A stretch of DNA of 64,000 nucleotides. Source: Symbiodinium natans. Its lineage: Eukaryota; Sar; Dinophyceae; Suessiales; Symbiodiniaceae. Location of the stretch: the NCBI GenBank assembly GCA_905221605.1, contig CAJNDS010002349.1, positions 382,501-446,500 of the forward strand, in the 5' to 3' direction. Each line of letters begins with the position of its first letter. Position 1 is the stretch's first letter. The notes under the pieces were generated by a model. That model did no database searches and had not been told where the DNA came from. It was given only the letters and a program-made list of their open reading frames with translations. Below, piece by piece: positions 31,541 through 42,047 of this stretch. The position numbers were made by a program, and so were the translations under genes.

Positions 31541-31744
31541 GAAGGTCCAGGGACGGGGGTGTTTGGATGTACGATGTTTCCGTAGGTCCCGTTTTCATAT
31601 GCTTCAAGACACGAAAACGAGCCCACACTCTTTGTGGCGTGCTTGCATGCTTTTCGGGTAGGACACGACAGCCATACCAGACAATGCAACGCGACATGTT
31701 TCCGACATGTGAAAAGCGTCACGGGCTCGCCAAGTTCCGTTCCA

Positions 31745-31761
31745 AGGGGGGGGGGGGGGGG
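31745..31761. repeat. 17-bp poly-G run
   Basis: An uninterrupted G-run. Confidence 0.9.
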
Positions 31762-32234
31762 TTGTGACCAGTCCGGACGCTTTCAGAATCTAACCCACGA
31801 ATCGCAACCCAAGCTCCGGCGTTGCGATAGTGCTGTCGCTGCTGCCAATGAAAAAAATGTTCGGGTCATTGTTGGCGCAACAAAATTCGTGCCGTGCACC
31901 GCGGTTAAACCACAAAAATGAAAAATATGATAAAGCAAATCGCGGAGGCGACACAAAAACAAACACACCGAGGTGGTCGGCACTCGCGAACACCGTACCA
32001 CCCCGAAAGATTCCGGGCACCGCAGCGCACCCCAGGCATCAAAATTGAAAGTAGGAACGCCATGGTGCGGAAAACGAAAAGTACGATATCACAGGCACTG
32101 GGCCCACGATCTGGGCTTCTCATCAGAGGAAGCGCAGGGTCATCCCCCCTCCCGCTACATTTCGCCCCCCCCCCCCCCTCTGCCTCTACTCTCGTCACTT
32201 CTCGTCCTGGGGTTGCTGGGCGTTGAGATACCAG

Positions 32235-32390
32235 ACGTAATGGAAACCCTCTTTCGCTCGCTCCTGGTACCCCCCTTGAAGGGTATTTGCCGAGAACTCA
32301 TCCCATCGGTGGCCTTTCTTGACGTCCCTCCTCAGAATGCACGCTCTTGTGCGCATGTCCGTTGGGCCGATGGCGGCTTTGCAGGCCACC
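32235..32390 (-). CDS. coding-like exon, unidentified
   Basis: The minus strand reads ILRRDVKKGHRWDEFSANTL and ERAKEGFHYVWYLNAQQ, with codon use unlike the surrounding simple-sequence DNA. Two in-frame AAG|GGG and CAG|GAC junctions nearby could be splice sites. Function unknown. Confidence 0.3.
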
Positions 32391-32789
32391 CCTTCAAGGC
32401 ACAGATGGCCGTGCTCCGATTGTGTTCGGCCCGAGTGTACTCACCGGATTCTCGGCTCCCGTTTTCCCCAGACTTGATATCTCTCTCTGCTTCTTCTACT
32501 CCTTCTTCTTCGCCCGGGCCTTCTGCTCTCTGACTCCTCTTCTTGTGCTGCTTCTTCTGCAGGGCTTGATGCTCGCGCTCTCGCTCCCCGTCTCTCTCTG
32601 CGCCATTCTCTCTTTGCAGGGCACTCACCATTCCCTACAGAGCGGCGAGACAAGAAACAAGTATACTGTCGCCAAGATGTGAAGCAGCGCCGAGAGCGAA
32701 GTGGGCCTCCCGAGGTCCGATAGCTGGCCGGGTCAGCGGCCATTGCTGCCTGAACCTTTCCGTCCACTCGCTCCACGAAACAACAGCTT

Positions 32790-32997
32790 TGCTCTCGCGC
32801 TCTCCCTCTCTCTCTCTCGCTCTCTCCGTCTCTCTCGCTTGGGCCTCTTGAAACTTGGCATGGGCCTTCTGAAATACCTCGGGTCACAGCAGACGCAGAG
32901 ACAGAGAGAGACAGAGAGAGACAGAGAGAGACAGAGAGATAGAAGGAGAGAAGGAGAGACAGAGTGAGAGGCGGAGGGAGAAAGGAGAGAGAGGCAG
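32790..32997. repeat. TC tract and GA tract in inverted arrangement
   Basis: A (TC)n-rich tract (about 32,790-32,840) is followed 50 bp later by GACAGAGAGA-type repeats (about 32,892-32,997). Together they can form a long imperfect hairpin. All open frames across them are low complexity. Confidence 0.85.
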
Positions 32998-32999
32998 AA

Positions 33000-33800
33000 A
33001 CAAAGAGCGGAGCGTCCATGAAATGCACAAGCACGAGCCTGAAGGGCCTGGAGGGCATGGCCATCCACGATTTGGCTCTCCTGGACAGACTCTTGCTGCA
33101 AGACAGCGGAGCCAGTCACGAAAAGAAAATCTAAGGGCCTCTGGAATGGGTGGCTCCTGGAAAATGCAAGAACTTCAAAGAAGGAGACATTTTGCAAAGA
33201 TCATGTCACTACGATGAAAGCAAGCCAAGTCCTGGCCGCTCTGATCCTCGGAATCAGGCGCTTCCATGTCCCTTTGACCCTGTTGGACCCTACTGATCGA
33301 ATGCAGGCTCCAACCTGTGCGGGATTGTTGAAGATGCCGGGAATATGTGGAGGAAATCTTGACCTCATGCTAAGTCCCCACTCCTTCCAACGACATTAAC
33401 GTCGAGGTCTTCTAAACTTCTAACTCAGGAGCTGACAAGAAAGGCTTGCCACCGATGGCAAAGTAGTCCATTTCAATCCATGCAGAGGTCAGCCCGAGCC
33501 GAAGCTCAACTGTACCCCTACTATTGAGCGATTGCCCTCGTTGAGCCCAAAAGGAAACATTCGCTGTGCCTTTGCGAGAAACAAGGATCAAAGCTGCCAT
33601 GCCGCTGGAAATCCTCGTAACCGTGAACTAGCGCTTGGAAGCTCACATCGAGAAAACACAAAAAGCCAAAGTGCTTAGAGCACCGCTGTGGCCATTGGGG
33701 GAGTGCTGATGCGACCCACATGTGCGGCTGACCAGAAAAAACAGAAAGGAGAACGGGGAGGGGGGGAGGGGGAGCCATCTTCTTACCGCAACCCCCCCTG
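33000..33800. other. 0.8 kb without a recognised gene
   Basis: No family motif. Short frames on both strands near 33,020-33,200 are mildly protein-like but unassigned. Confidence 0.35.
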
Positions 33801-33804
33801 GGCC

Positions 33805-33880
33805 ATATCACGGACTCGAACCCATACCCTTTTTGCCAAAAGCCCACACACCACCACCGGAAACTCAACCAGACGACCTA
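33805..33880 (-). repeat. tRNA-like B-box sequence (possible SINE)
   Basis: The minus strand has a perfect B-box consensus, GGTTCGAGTCC (33,812-33,822), about 45 nt downstream of GGTCGTCTGGTTGAG (33,864-33,878), which may be a degenerate A-box. Arms of a real tRNA do not pair. It is probably a tRNA-derived SINE; dinoflagellate genomes contain such elements. Confidence 0.35.
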
Positions 33881-34011
33881 TTATTTTGGAACAGGCCCCG
33901 AACCCATTCCCTTACAGCAAAAAACGCAACAGACCCAGCAGAACGCAACCTAAACTTGAGCGCTGCGATTGAAGCGTCGGAAGCAACAAGGAACGTGATG
34001 TGGCACTGCTT

Positions 34012-34112
34012 CGAGAGAGAGACGAGAGCGACGAGAGAGACAAGAGAGACGAGAGAGACGAGCGAAACGAGAGAGACGAGAGAGACAAGAGAGCGCGAAA
34101 GAGACTTGCAAT
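34012..34112. repeat. GACGAGAGA minisatellite
   Basis: About ten degenerate 9-10 bp units of GACGAGAGA / GACAAGAGA type. They produce the spurious S-L-V repeat on the minus strand. Confidence 0.85.
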
Positions 34113-34277
34113 TGTCAACGGGTATCGGGCTCCTTCCTGGCCGCCACCCCCTTGTTCTGTGGGACCCCCCCACCAAAGCCGCTTTGGAGGAGCTGCAAAC
34201 CGATGCCATGGAGGGTCAGGCCTGTTGGCGGCTCCTAGAAAGGAGCGACTCAAATCAAGGCTCAGGGGGAGGGGTGC

Positions 34278-34335
34278 AAGGAATAGGGTTGAGGAATTAA
34301 GGTTTAGGCCTTAAGCCCTAAAAGCCCTAAAGCCC
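34278..34335. repeat. telomere-like interstitial motifs in both orientations
   Basis: GGTTTAGG is followed within 20 bp by CCCTAAA twice. The head-to-head arrangement of degenerate TTTAGGG units could mark an old insertion or end-joining. Confidence 0.4.
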
Positions 34336-34339
34336 GAAA

Positions 34340-35930
34340 AACCCGCTCAACACTGTAAGCCCTTCCGTAGGAAGACCCGAACTTGAGAGACCTCACTGGA
34401 CTTGGACACCTGGGAGAATCACAAGAAAACAAACCAAAAACTCGTTTTCTTTCAAGCATAGTGAAGCAAACCATATCTGACAAGGCCCAATACAAGCTGA
34501 GGGGGTGCATCGCAGTGGGACACGTCTCCTTGGCTCAATTCTCTTGACTCTGAGGCTGTTGTTTTGTTTGAGGGGGCGGGGGTGCAAAGGTGGGGGATAC
34601 CAACAAACGCAACAACAGCGCCCAAAGAAAAGTCCGACAAGTTCCCGGGCCCGCGTGCCTCCAGAAGATGAAGCGCCTCACTCCTAGAGCCTAAAAAAGC
34701 GCACAGCCCTGAATCCTTAAACCCAAATACCCTCAACAAGAAGACGAACCCTCGAGCACCTGCACCCCAAACCCCGAAAAGCTGTCTTTGAGAGGGGTTT
34801 GAGGTCTAGGGGTTTCGACGCTCACGCTCCACAACCAGCCGAGCTTTGCCGCATCAGCCACTCCTACGGCACAGGTTGGAGGGACCTGGCAGATAAGCGG
34901 ACAAGCGATGGCCAACACAAGAGGCGGCTGCTCATGGTTCTAACCCGTTTGTTGGCCTGGAGTCGCCGCGAGTTTGTTTTTACTATGCCTGAGACTGCGA
35001 CTGATCTCCACAAGATGGTGCAGAAACCCCGGTGGCCCTTCCCTCCGACGTCCTGACGTTCGTGCTTCAGTGAGCTGAGAAGAATGCCCCCTAATCCGCC
35101 GACCCTGCTCTTGGGGTCGAGCGCCGGGGAAGCCCTGTGCATGGACCGGATAGTTCTTGCAAAATGGCTTGTTAAACTGAAAAAAGCCTTGCTCCCGCCA
35201 TCCGTTCATCCTGGCAACTCCCCCCGTTCCCGGACCCCCTCACCTGGAACCACCCCGCCCTCATCTGCGACTCCCCCCCGAAAAAAACGTTTTACCACGA
35301 CACGAATGGCATGAACGAATGGTTTGAGACCCCCAACAAAAAACCAGATTACCCCGGCCTCCAAGGCCTGGGGCCCCCCCACGAAAAAAAGAAAACACCA
35401 AAAAGCTCGTTTGCGCCTCCCCAGGTCACATGGCTTGCCAAGCCACAAAAAAAAGGCTTGGAACCAAAAAGCTCCACGGCCGGTACCCCAGCAGTCAGGG
35501 AACTTGCAACTCCACTGTTGTCATTCTCAGTTTGCTGGTTCACGTGGCGTGGGCGGGGTGCCCTGCAATTAGCATGGAAATGACCGTCAAGAGACCGCCT
35601 CAGGCTTTTGCTTCTGAGCTTCGGCTTGGAAGACAACTGTCTCGCGTCGGAACAATAACATCGCAAAGCCATCACGTGGCACAAGTTTCAAACCTTTGTC
35701 TCAGCTGGCATCACTTCCACTCTCAGACACTGCATTTCGCAGTGCGGCGAATGGCGGCTTTCAAAGGGTTGAAGCCTGGCATGTGGTCAGAGAAGTCAAG
35801 GCTGCACACACCGGTGCACATGGGTTCCGGACCAGTGGGCGAAGTCCTGGCAGATCAAAAAGAAGCACAGGTGGAAGCACAACACTAACAGCCGCCTTTC
35901 CGAGTCCCCAAAGCTACTCCGAGCCACGTA
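34340..35930. other. 1.6 kb without a recognised gene
   Basis: No assignable domain. A minus-strand piece near 35,040-34,960 (GFLHHLVEISRSLRHSKNKL) is protein-like. The last exon or exons and 3' UTR of the AMPK beta-like gene may extend into the right end of this stretch. Confidence 0.3.
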
Positions 35931-36562
35931 GACCTCCCAAGCTGGCTTTGGGGTTCATAGCACGTACCTCGTGCAACTCACTAAAGTATGGGCCCTGGCA
36001 GTTGTAGAGTACTTTTGGCCGTAGCGGTGCGTAACCGCAACCTTTCGAAGCAATTCCAGTCCGACTTTCGCAGGGCTTTCGACGACTAGCTGGGACGTGA
36101 GCCACAAATGGAGCGTCGTCGCCCCGCTCGCGCAGGTAGATGTGGTCACAGAGGCAGTGCGTTGGGATGTTCATCCTGGCAGCGAAACGTACCAAAAATG
36201 TGGCAAATTCTGCCAACTTGGGTGAATAGGAAGAAAAGATAAGCAATGGCCAAAGCAAAAGGCAGCGAAAACCCGATAAACGTGGGGGCGCTTACGGGCC
36301 CTGGCCAGGTGCAAGCCTGTCCCGCAAAGATTCAGTGCGCTCGGCTTCGCACAGCTCAGCGACAACAAAGGAGGGTGTCGGCTGTTGCACTCGTTTTTGG
36401 TCCTTGTGGGAATCGCAGCGTAGGTGCTCTTCCCCAGCACCTAATTACTCCGAGGTATTCGTTGCGATGCCAGCAGCGACAACGCCAGCAGCGACACATC
36501 GCAAATCTTCATCGCACTTTGGCTGCGGCCATCGGCACCACGGGTGCATCCAAGGTGTAATC
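35900..36562 (-). CDS. AMPK beta-like subunit, C-terminal exons (ASC domain)
   Basis: Exon 36,562 to about 36,513 reads DYTLDAPVVPMAAAKV, the conserved Y-T-x-D-x-P stretch. Exon 36,175-36,097 reads MNIPTHCLCDHIYLRERGDD, then APFVAH. Exon 36,041-36,000 reads VAVTHRYGQKYSTT. These match the order and spacing of the C-terminal ASC domain that holds AMPK (SNF1) alpha and gamma subunits together (known: x-LNHLY-x..., then a T-x-RYRxKYVT strand). The H-V junction between the last two exons uses GT (CAC|GTCCCA) and CGAAAG|GTT. A possible final exon starts at 35,933 (VYVARSS). The exons lie about 13 kb from the CBM exons of the same gene, separated by a nested retrotransposon. Confidence 0.78.
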
Positions 36563-36949
36563 CTGGCAGAGGCGACTCAGAGCTGTTGTGGAAGAGTGAA
36601 ACAATGCCATGGCCTCGTCTGTTGCAAATTGCAAATTGCTTGAAAGGGTCTTCGGTGCTCTTCCACAACAACGCGCGACAACCGAACTGGGCAGATATGT
36701 GGAGTGGCTTGTGGCTGAGGCGTCGCTGAAGCTTCGAAGTGCCCCTCCCACTGGGGGGAAAAGGCCTGAATGCCCAAGGTCCTCTTGACATAAGGGCCGC
36801 CAAAACAACCGTGGTACCACGGAATACAGGGGTGTTAAGGAGCCAGGAGTTTCTTCCCATGCAGCAGGGAAGGCGTCGTAACGTGGATCGAATTTTGTCA
36901 GTTGTGGCTGGTCCCACATGTGTCTGGTCTGAGAGGAGCCCGGGAGCCC

Positions 36950-36981
36950 ACCCACACACCCACACACCCACAAACCCACAA

Positions 36982-37077
<96 letters not shown>

Positions 37078-37155
37078 ACCCACACCCACACGCACACGCA
37101 CACGCACACCCACACCCACACGCACACGCACACGCACACGCACACGCACACGCAC
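36950..37155. repeat. (CA)n / (CACACG)n / (CACACC)n microsatellite
   Basis: About 205 bp of CA-based repeats, with CACACC and CACACG variants at both ends. Confidence 0.95.
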
Positions 37156-37663
37156 AACACCACAAACATGTGATCAATCCTTGTGGCAGACTCTGAATGG
37201 CCCACCTGCAGTCGTTTGAAAGCGAACGTATAAGCGGGCCCCAAGCAGCCACAAGCCCATGAGCGCTTCTTTGCAACGGGCACAGAATTAAATAAGGAAT
37301 ATCTCTTTTTCTGGGTTTTTTTTTTGGTTGGGGCTTTTGGCTCAGGCCGCGTGCGCATCCCAATTCCTGAACGACGACCCTCTGGGTGCTTCCGCGCGGC
37401 CCTGTCGCTCTCGCCTAGGCGCCGTGCGCATTCCAAATTGTTCTATTCTTTCTTTTTGGCTCGTTTTCTTGCCTTTTCCCAGGAAAAGGCTACATTCCCG
37501 CTATATTTCCATAGGATTCAGCACGCCGGAAACAGCTACATTCCATCCATATTTTCATAGGATTCATGATACTTTTCGTAGGATTTCTTCGAATAGTTTT
37601 TTGGGTTTGTGTTCTTGGTTTTTCCTAAGAAAAACAGGCCCCCCCCCCCCATTCGCAACACAC

Positions 37664-37751
37664 ACTGACACACATACTGACACACTGACACACTGACACA
37701 CTGACACACTGACACACTGACACACTGACACACTGACACACTGACACACAC
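37664..37751. repeat. (ACACTG)n-type microsatellite
   Basis: CACACTGA units about 9-10 bp apart, directly followed by a G-rich tract (37,753-37,785) that abuts element B. Confidence 0.9.
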
Positions 37752-37785
37752 AGAGGGGGGGAAGGGGGGGGGAGGGGGGGAGGGG

Positions 37786-37931
37786 TGAAACACTGATGTT
37801 ACACATCCAGGTGCCTGTCAGTCTCACTTGTCACAATGCATGTTTCCATGTTTGCTGCTCAAGGTTCTAGCAATCTAGCCTAGCAGTCTGACTACAGTTG
37901 TGCGCCTGTAGCAAAGAGACTCCTGTGTTGC
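37786..37931 (+). repeat. left terminal direct repeat (5' LTR or remnant) of element B
   Basis: Starts TGAAACACTGATG directly after the G-tract. Over about 97 bp from CATGTTTCCATG to GTGTTGC it differs from the right copy at only three positions, all transitions. It carries about 32 bp near its start that the right copy lacks. Confidence 0.65.
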
Positions 37932-37973
37932 CTGTAGGCCTGCATGCATTAGGCGAGGGTCTGCACGCACAGG

Positions 37974-37985
37974 TTATAGCGGAGC
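37974..37985 (+). promoter_or_regulatory. primer-binding-site-like sequence of element B
   Basis: TTATAGCGGAGC shares TAGCGGAGC with the primer binding site of element A. It lies 42 bp inside the left repeat, farther than usual for copia elements. Confidence 0.4.
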
Positions 37986-38110
37986 TCCCGGGATACCCGG
38001 TGTGCTTCACATTTGTGAAGGTAACAGAAGCATCTCCGGCTTACCTCACATTAGTGAAGATAAGCGGAAGAGGAACTTCCGGGGCTCGATCCGATCCAAG
38101 GTACAGAGCC

Positions 38111-39460
38111 ATGGCTAGCCACACTGCTGCGCCTTATGAGACAGACCATGGAGATGAGGATGAATACCTCCATGAGAGCTACGCAGTGAACAGAAACAGA
38201 CACTTAGAAGAGTTGCACCGTCTTTCGTCATTCCAGCAGGTGACCACAAAGGTACCGCCGTCGTGTGATGGGCGAAGTAGTTGGTTTGCCTCTGAAGATG
38301 CAATCGATGACTGGCGCGATATCACAGAGCTAGAGGGAGCCAAAGAAGGACCTGCCCTGCGAAACCGTCTAGAAGGTGAAGCAGCAATTCACAAGAGGCT
38401 TCTGAGAGGAGCGGCCAATGTTTTCCTGTACCGCTTCCAGCAGTTCATGAACTTGCACCGTGGCAGTGGCGACATGCTTCGTTGGATTACCAGGTTTCAA
38501 CTCTCTCTGAACAGAATGCAAGAAGCTTGGAACGACACTTACATTCCCATCATGGACGTGAACAACGCAGAGGTCAGGGCCTATGTTATGTCTCTTCCCC
38601 AAGAAGAACAACAAACAATCACTCCCGAGGAGGTGAATTTGGTGGCACTTGTTTTTGTGTCCCTTTCGGACCTGACGCAGGATCAGAGACAGGTGTTGAC
38701 TTCCCTGATGGCCCATCGAAACAGAGTTTTGGCAGATTACGGCCTTGGGGAACTACGTGAAGTTTACCTCGAAATCTTTTGTACCACAAAGACTTCCGTC
38801 GACAATCCTCTCCTCGCCCCTTCCGGACATGGTGGCAGAAAAACCTTCTTGGTACTCGACGAGGGCTACCTGGACAATAGCGAAGGATATTGGGTCGAGG
38901 ACGAGGATGATGGCACTGAAGGTTTCCTCGAAGCAGATGAGGATGCTTTCTGGGTCTACGACGATGCGAGCTATTCGTGGTTCCAGAGACGTTTCCAAGG
39001 AAGTCCAAGGAAGACGAATGAAGAGAGGAGCAAAGGGCCGAAGAAAAGGCAAGAGCAAGGCTCTACCGGCCGTCGCTTCTTCAAGAAAAAGAAAGGCCCG
39101 GACAAATCTCATTTTGCCGATGATCAATCCCAATCCGATGCTTGGCAGAGTGATTGGCAGTGGCAAGAGGCTTCCTGGGACGAGTATGCCGCGAAGGGCA
39201 AAGGCAAGAAAGGGAAGAAGGGCAAATGCAAAGGCAAAGGAGGCAAAGATGGACGTAAGATGATCTCCAATGATGGTACTGCAAACCTTGCCGACGAGCC
39301 TGCCCAGAATTCCAGCGCAACGATTGCCCATTCGTTTACGGCATCCTCCGTTGGAGAAGCCTACCTCGCACAGCCTTTGACTCCAGCCTCAATGGCTATG
39401 GATCTTGGATGCACGCGTGCGATGGTTTCAAGGGCTTCCGCGCAGAACCTCACTCTGTGA
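38111..39460 (+). CDS. element B outer gag and start of protease
   Basis: The frame is open from 37,898. The ATG at 38,111 (GCCATGGCT context) is the likelier start, giving about 450 residues. Helical gag sequence (ALRNRLEGEAAIHKRLLRGA and W-I-T-R-F-Q-L-S) is followed by an acidic Trp- and Tyr-rich stretch. Two basic tracts follow (FFKKKKGPDK and KGKGKKGKKGKCKGKGGK). The protease active site is MAMDLGCTRAM near the C-terminus, with D-L-G in place of D-S/T-G. The frame is lost shortly after, so the protease continues out of frame. No CCHC knuckle is visible. Confidence 0.7.
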   Translation: MASHTAAPYETDHGDEDEYLHESYAVNRNRHLEELHRLSSFQQVTTKVPPSCDGRSSWFASEDAIDDWRDITELEGAKEGPALRNRLEGEAAIHKRLLRGAANVFLYRFQQFMNLHRGSGDMLRWITRFQLSLNRMQEAWNDTYIPIMDVNNAEVRAYVMSLPQEEQQTITPEEVNLVALVFVSLSDLTQDQRQVLTSLMAHRNRVLADYGLGELREVYLEIFCTTKTSVDNPLLAPSGHGGRKTFLVLDEGYLDNSEGYWVEDEDDGTEGFLEADEDAFWVYDDASYSWFQRRFQGSPRKTNEERSKGPKKRQEQGSTGRRFFKKKKGPDKSHFADDQSQSDAWQSDWQWQEASWDEYAAKGKGKKGKKGKCKGKGGKDGRKMISNDGTANLADEPAQNSSATIAHSFTASSVGEAYLAQPLTPASMAMDLGCTRAMVSRASAQNLTL

Positions 39461-39765
39461 CAACAATCCCTACTGTGGCATCTGGTACAAGATCGCTGAG
39501 ACGACGTCCCAGTTTGCCTTTGCCAATTCTGAATCGACAAAGTGCTCCGAGAAGTTGGTCGTGTTCATGTACGATCGTTCAGTCCACAGAGTTTGACATT
39601 GTGGAGCAAGGCACAGTGCCCATACTGATGTCCTTGCCACAGACGCGCAATCGATTCCAGATCAGTCTTTCTCCAGAGCAGGCATGGCTGAGCAGCTCCG
39701 TTCTGGGAGTCAAGAATGCGAAGCTACGAGTTGCACCAAGCTCACATCTTGTTCTTGATCTACTT
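39461..39765 (+). pseudogene. element B outer protease, C-terminal part, frameshifted
   Basis: Two frames carry the expected continuation of dinoflagellate copia proteases: C-D-N-N-P-Y-C-G-I-W-Y, then FAFANSESTKCSEKLVV, then after a shift FDIVEQGTVPILMSLPQ and SPEQAWLSSSVLG. At least two frameshifts interrupt it. Confidence 0.6.
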
Positions 39766-39939
39766 GATCTATGCCGTCTCATGTGGAATGCGCGGTTCGC
39801 GCCCAAGGGCAAAGTCAGCTTTCTCACCTGCTTCTCGCACTGCGAGTATGGCTTCCACCAGACAGCAACAGGAGGCTTTTCTTCACTGTGTCTCCAGGAA
39901 GCTCTCCTTTAGGTGAGGAACCTAGGGGACACGCGTATG

Positions 39940-40820
39940 CGATGGATGATGAGTGGGTGACAGACGAGTCAAAGATGGAACTTGCACGAATCCGCAAGAA
40001 GATGAGGAAGGAGAAGTACGTTCCGAAGACGAGTACCTCACCCATACCAGGAAGAGTGGAGCCAAGAGCTAAGGGAAGCGGTTCGTCAGAATCGGTACCC
40101 AAGGTAGGCTCCCATTCTGCTCCGGCGGATGATCCAGATCTTCAAGATTATGAGCCTTCCGAGCCGGAGGCTCAGAAGAATCTTCCTGAACAGCCAAGAG
40201 TTCCGAGGGAATCATCACTAGAACCTAGGAGGGTTTCGCTTCCGTTGCCAGGTCAGGAGGTGTCAAGGGCCTCTCTGCAATACAAGCGAATGTTGGAAAA
40301 GTTGAACAACGATGTTGAGTTGTACAAATTGCATGTGAAGCATTACCACATGAGTTCAGCTCAGTTTCGTCGCAGGACCAGCATGCTTGGTTTAGGAGAG
40401 ATCTACGACAAGTACGACCGCATTGTCAAAGGTTGCCGGATTTGTAACACCTCCGCGCCTACGCCTCCGCGAGCCAGAATCGCAGGGCTTCGAGCTTCAT
40501 CTTTTGGAGACCTCATTTTTGTTGACCATGAGGAAATCAAATTTGGCAATAGTGCTTATCTTGCCTTGGTCGTTATTGATGGTGCTTCGAATCTTCTGTG
40601 GGCTACGGCCTTGAAAAGTTTGGAAGCGACCGAAACCCTAGGAGCTTTTAGGCTTTGGACCGAAGAGAACAACTGCATTCCGAAGGGAATTGTTGGTGAT
40701 CAAGCCTTCTTTACCGAGCCCTACATGGAATACTACAAGTTTCATGGCATTACTCCTTATCCATGTGGACGTGGCACTCCTTGGCCGCGTGCTGAGACAG
40801 CTGTGAGCGCACTTGGTCGA
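39940..40820 (+). CDS. element B outer integrase (zinc-binding and DDE core)
   Basis: The open frame 39,771-40,946 becomes natural protein from about 39,940. A basic and Pro-rich linker is followed by the HHCC-type zinc-binding region (ELYKLHVKHYHMSS, then VKGCRIC). The catalytic core has D in LIFVDHEEI, D in VGDQAFF and E in PRAETAV, about 30 residues after the second D. The reading frame shifts at about 40,830. The enzyme would insert element cDNA into the genome. All three acidic residues are present in this fragment. Confidence 0.75.
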
Positions 40821-40822
40821 TT

Positions 40823-41050
40823 ATGGCTAAGGCTTTGGCAGACGAAGGTTATGCTGAAAAGGTCACTGTTCGTCAAGCAGTCAAGAGGGTGGCTTGGGCA
40901 AGAAACTGCCAACTTACTGTCTCAGGCTATTCTCCTTTGGAAATAGCCACTGGTAGACGACCACCTGACTTGTTTGATGTGGAGACGAGTACTCCAGAGC
41001 AGTTGACCGCAGAGCCTTCAGAAGAAGATAGGACCACATTGGAGCTTTAA
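40823..41050 (+). pseudogene. element B outer integrase C-terminal core
   Basis: Continues the integrase in another frame (GYSPLEIATGRRPPDLFDV, the conserved S-P-x-E-x-x-x-G-R-x-P block) and ends in a stop at 41,048. Confidence 0.65.
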
Positions 41051-41059
41051 AGGATTGCT

Positions 41060-42047
41060 ATGAGAGCTCATCAAGAAGCTCGCCAATCACTTGATCTCCG
41101 CAAGGACCTTGCACGTGATCGAGTCTTTGTCTGGCACAAAGATGAGTCAAGGAAGAAGTCCGAAAGCATTTGGGTCAGAGGAATTGGTTCACAAGTCTGT
41201 GCTTCGTGTAAATCAGTCGAAGGTTCGCAGGGATCATGATCCATGGCATGATGTGGCAATTCCTCTGAAGTCTGATGAACCACGAAGCTCCTCATCAGAG
41301 GAGGCACGTGAGTCGATACGCTCGTCGTATGACGAGGAAATCGATGGCATTGGTGATCGTCTTTTAGACGAAGCTTCTTCTGGTTTCTGTCTCGAACATG
41401 AGATTTGTTACCATACCTTCTCGGCTGGGAAGAGCGATTTCGTTGAGATCACACCTCACCTGACAGGACTCACTGCGTGTGCCAGTCGTGTTGGTTTCGA
41501 TGTGGGTGAATCTGTGTTGTTTGGTGAATGGTCTGCGAAGAAGATCCAGTCTTCGATCGCAGAGGCATGGAAGGTGATCGAGAACGCTCAGCCAAATCAC
41601 ATTGCGATCCATCCAGTCATTCCCAAAGAGTGGCCACGGAAGGCTACTAAAGCCTTCTGGCATTTTTGCGCCGAAGTTGGTCGTTGGCAGGATGACAGAG
41701 AAGGCTGTTTTGTGACATTCATGTATCCGAAGAATGATGGTTTTTGGTCTTCGCAGTGCAGCCGTTCCTTGAAGTGGAGAAACAGCATGGCCTTTGTGAC
41801 TCTGGGAAGCCAGGGGGAACTTTCGTTGTTGTCGAATCTTCCGGCTGGTTCTTTTGACAGGTTGTGTTCTCAGGTTGAACGCTACAACAGTCAAGGACTC
41901 CTTGATCCTAGATTCACAGTGTTGCTGTCGCATTGTTTGACCAACAGCCAATTCTCTGACCAGAGACAAGTTTGTTTGTTTGAGGATATCTTTCAGGACT
42001 TCGACGATGGAGCTTTGTGCGCTTTGTGTTCTTCCATCAGAGAATGA
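41060..42047 (+). CDS. element B integrase tail plus accessory domain
   Basis: After a further frame change the sequence gives the integrase tail (RAHQEARQSLDLRKDLARD, then VLRVNQSKVRRD). In the frame 41,091-42,047 an extra domain follows: VGFDVGESVLFGEWSAKKIQ, AQPNHIAIHPVIPKEW, GCFVTFMYPKNDGFWSS and SLKWRNSMAFVTLG. The spacing of these blocks resembles a degenerate Rossmann methyltransferase-like module that I recall from other dinoflagellate retroelement polyproteins (their F-D-L, PPCT and E-H-P blocks). The key P-C pair is absent here, so catalysis is unlikely. The identification is an inference. Confidence 0.45.

Larger units (their letters stand above)
36563..37785. other. intron sequence with simple repeats, left of element B
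   Basis: Inferred intron of the AMPK beta-like gene between the Y-T-L-D-A-P exon and the retroelement. It holds the CA-repeat and ACACTG-repeat blocks, and otherwise nothing recognisable. The long minus-strand frames crossing it are C-V translations of the CA repeat. Confidence 0.5.

Noticed and set aside
33812-33878. Functional tRNA gene on the minus strand
   Set aside because: The B-box is perfect but the T-arm, anticodon arm and acceptor stem do not pair.
37336-37346. TTTTGGCTCA at 37.34 kb as a relic spliced leader
   Set aside because: The match ends before the diagnostic CAAG and the upstream bases do not fit.
36441-37436. 331-codon and 284-codon minus-strand frames rich in Cys-Val
   Set aside because: Their central parts are the CA microsatellite. 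The 36,513-36,562 end overlaps a real AMPK beta exon in a different frame.
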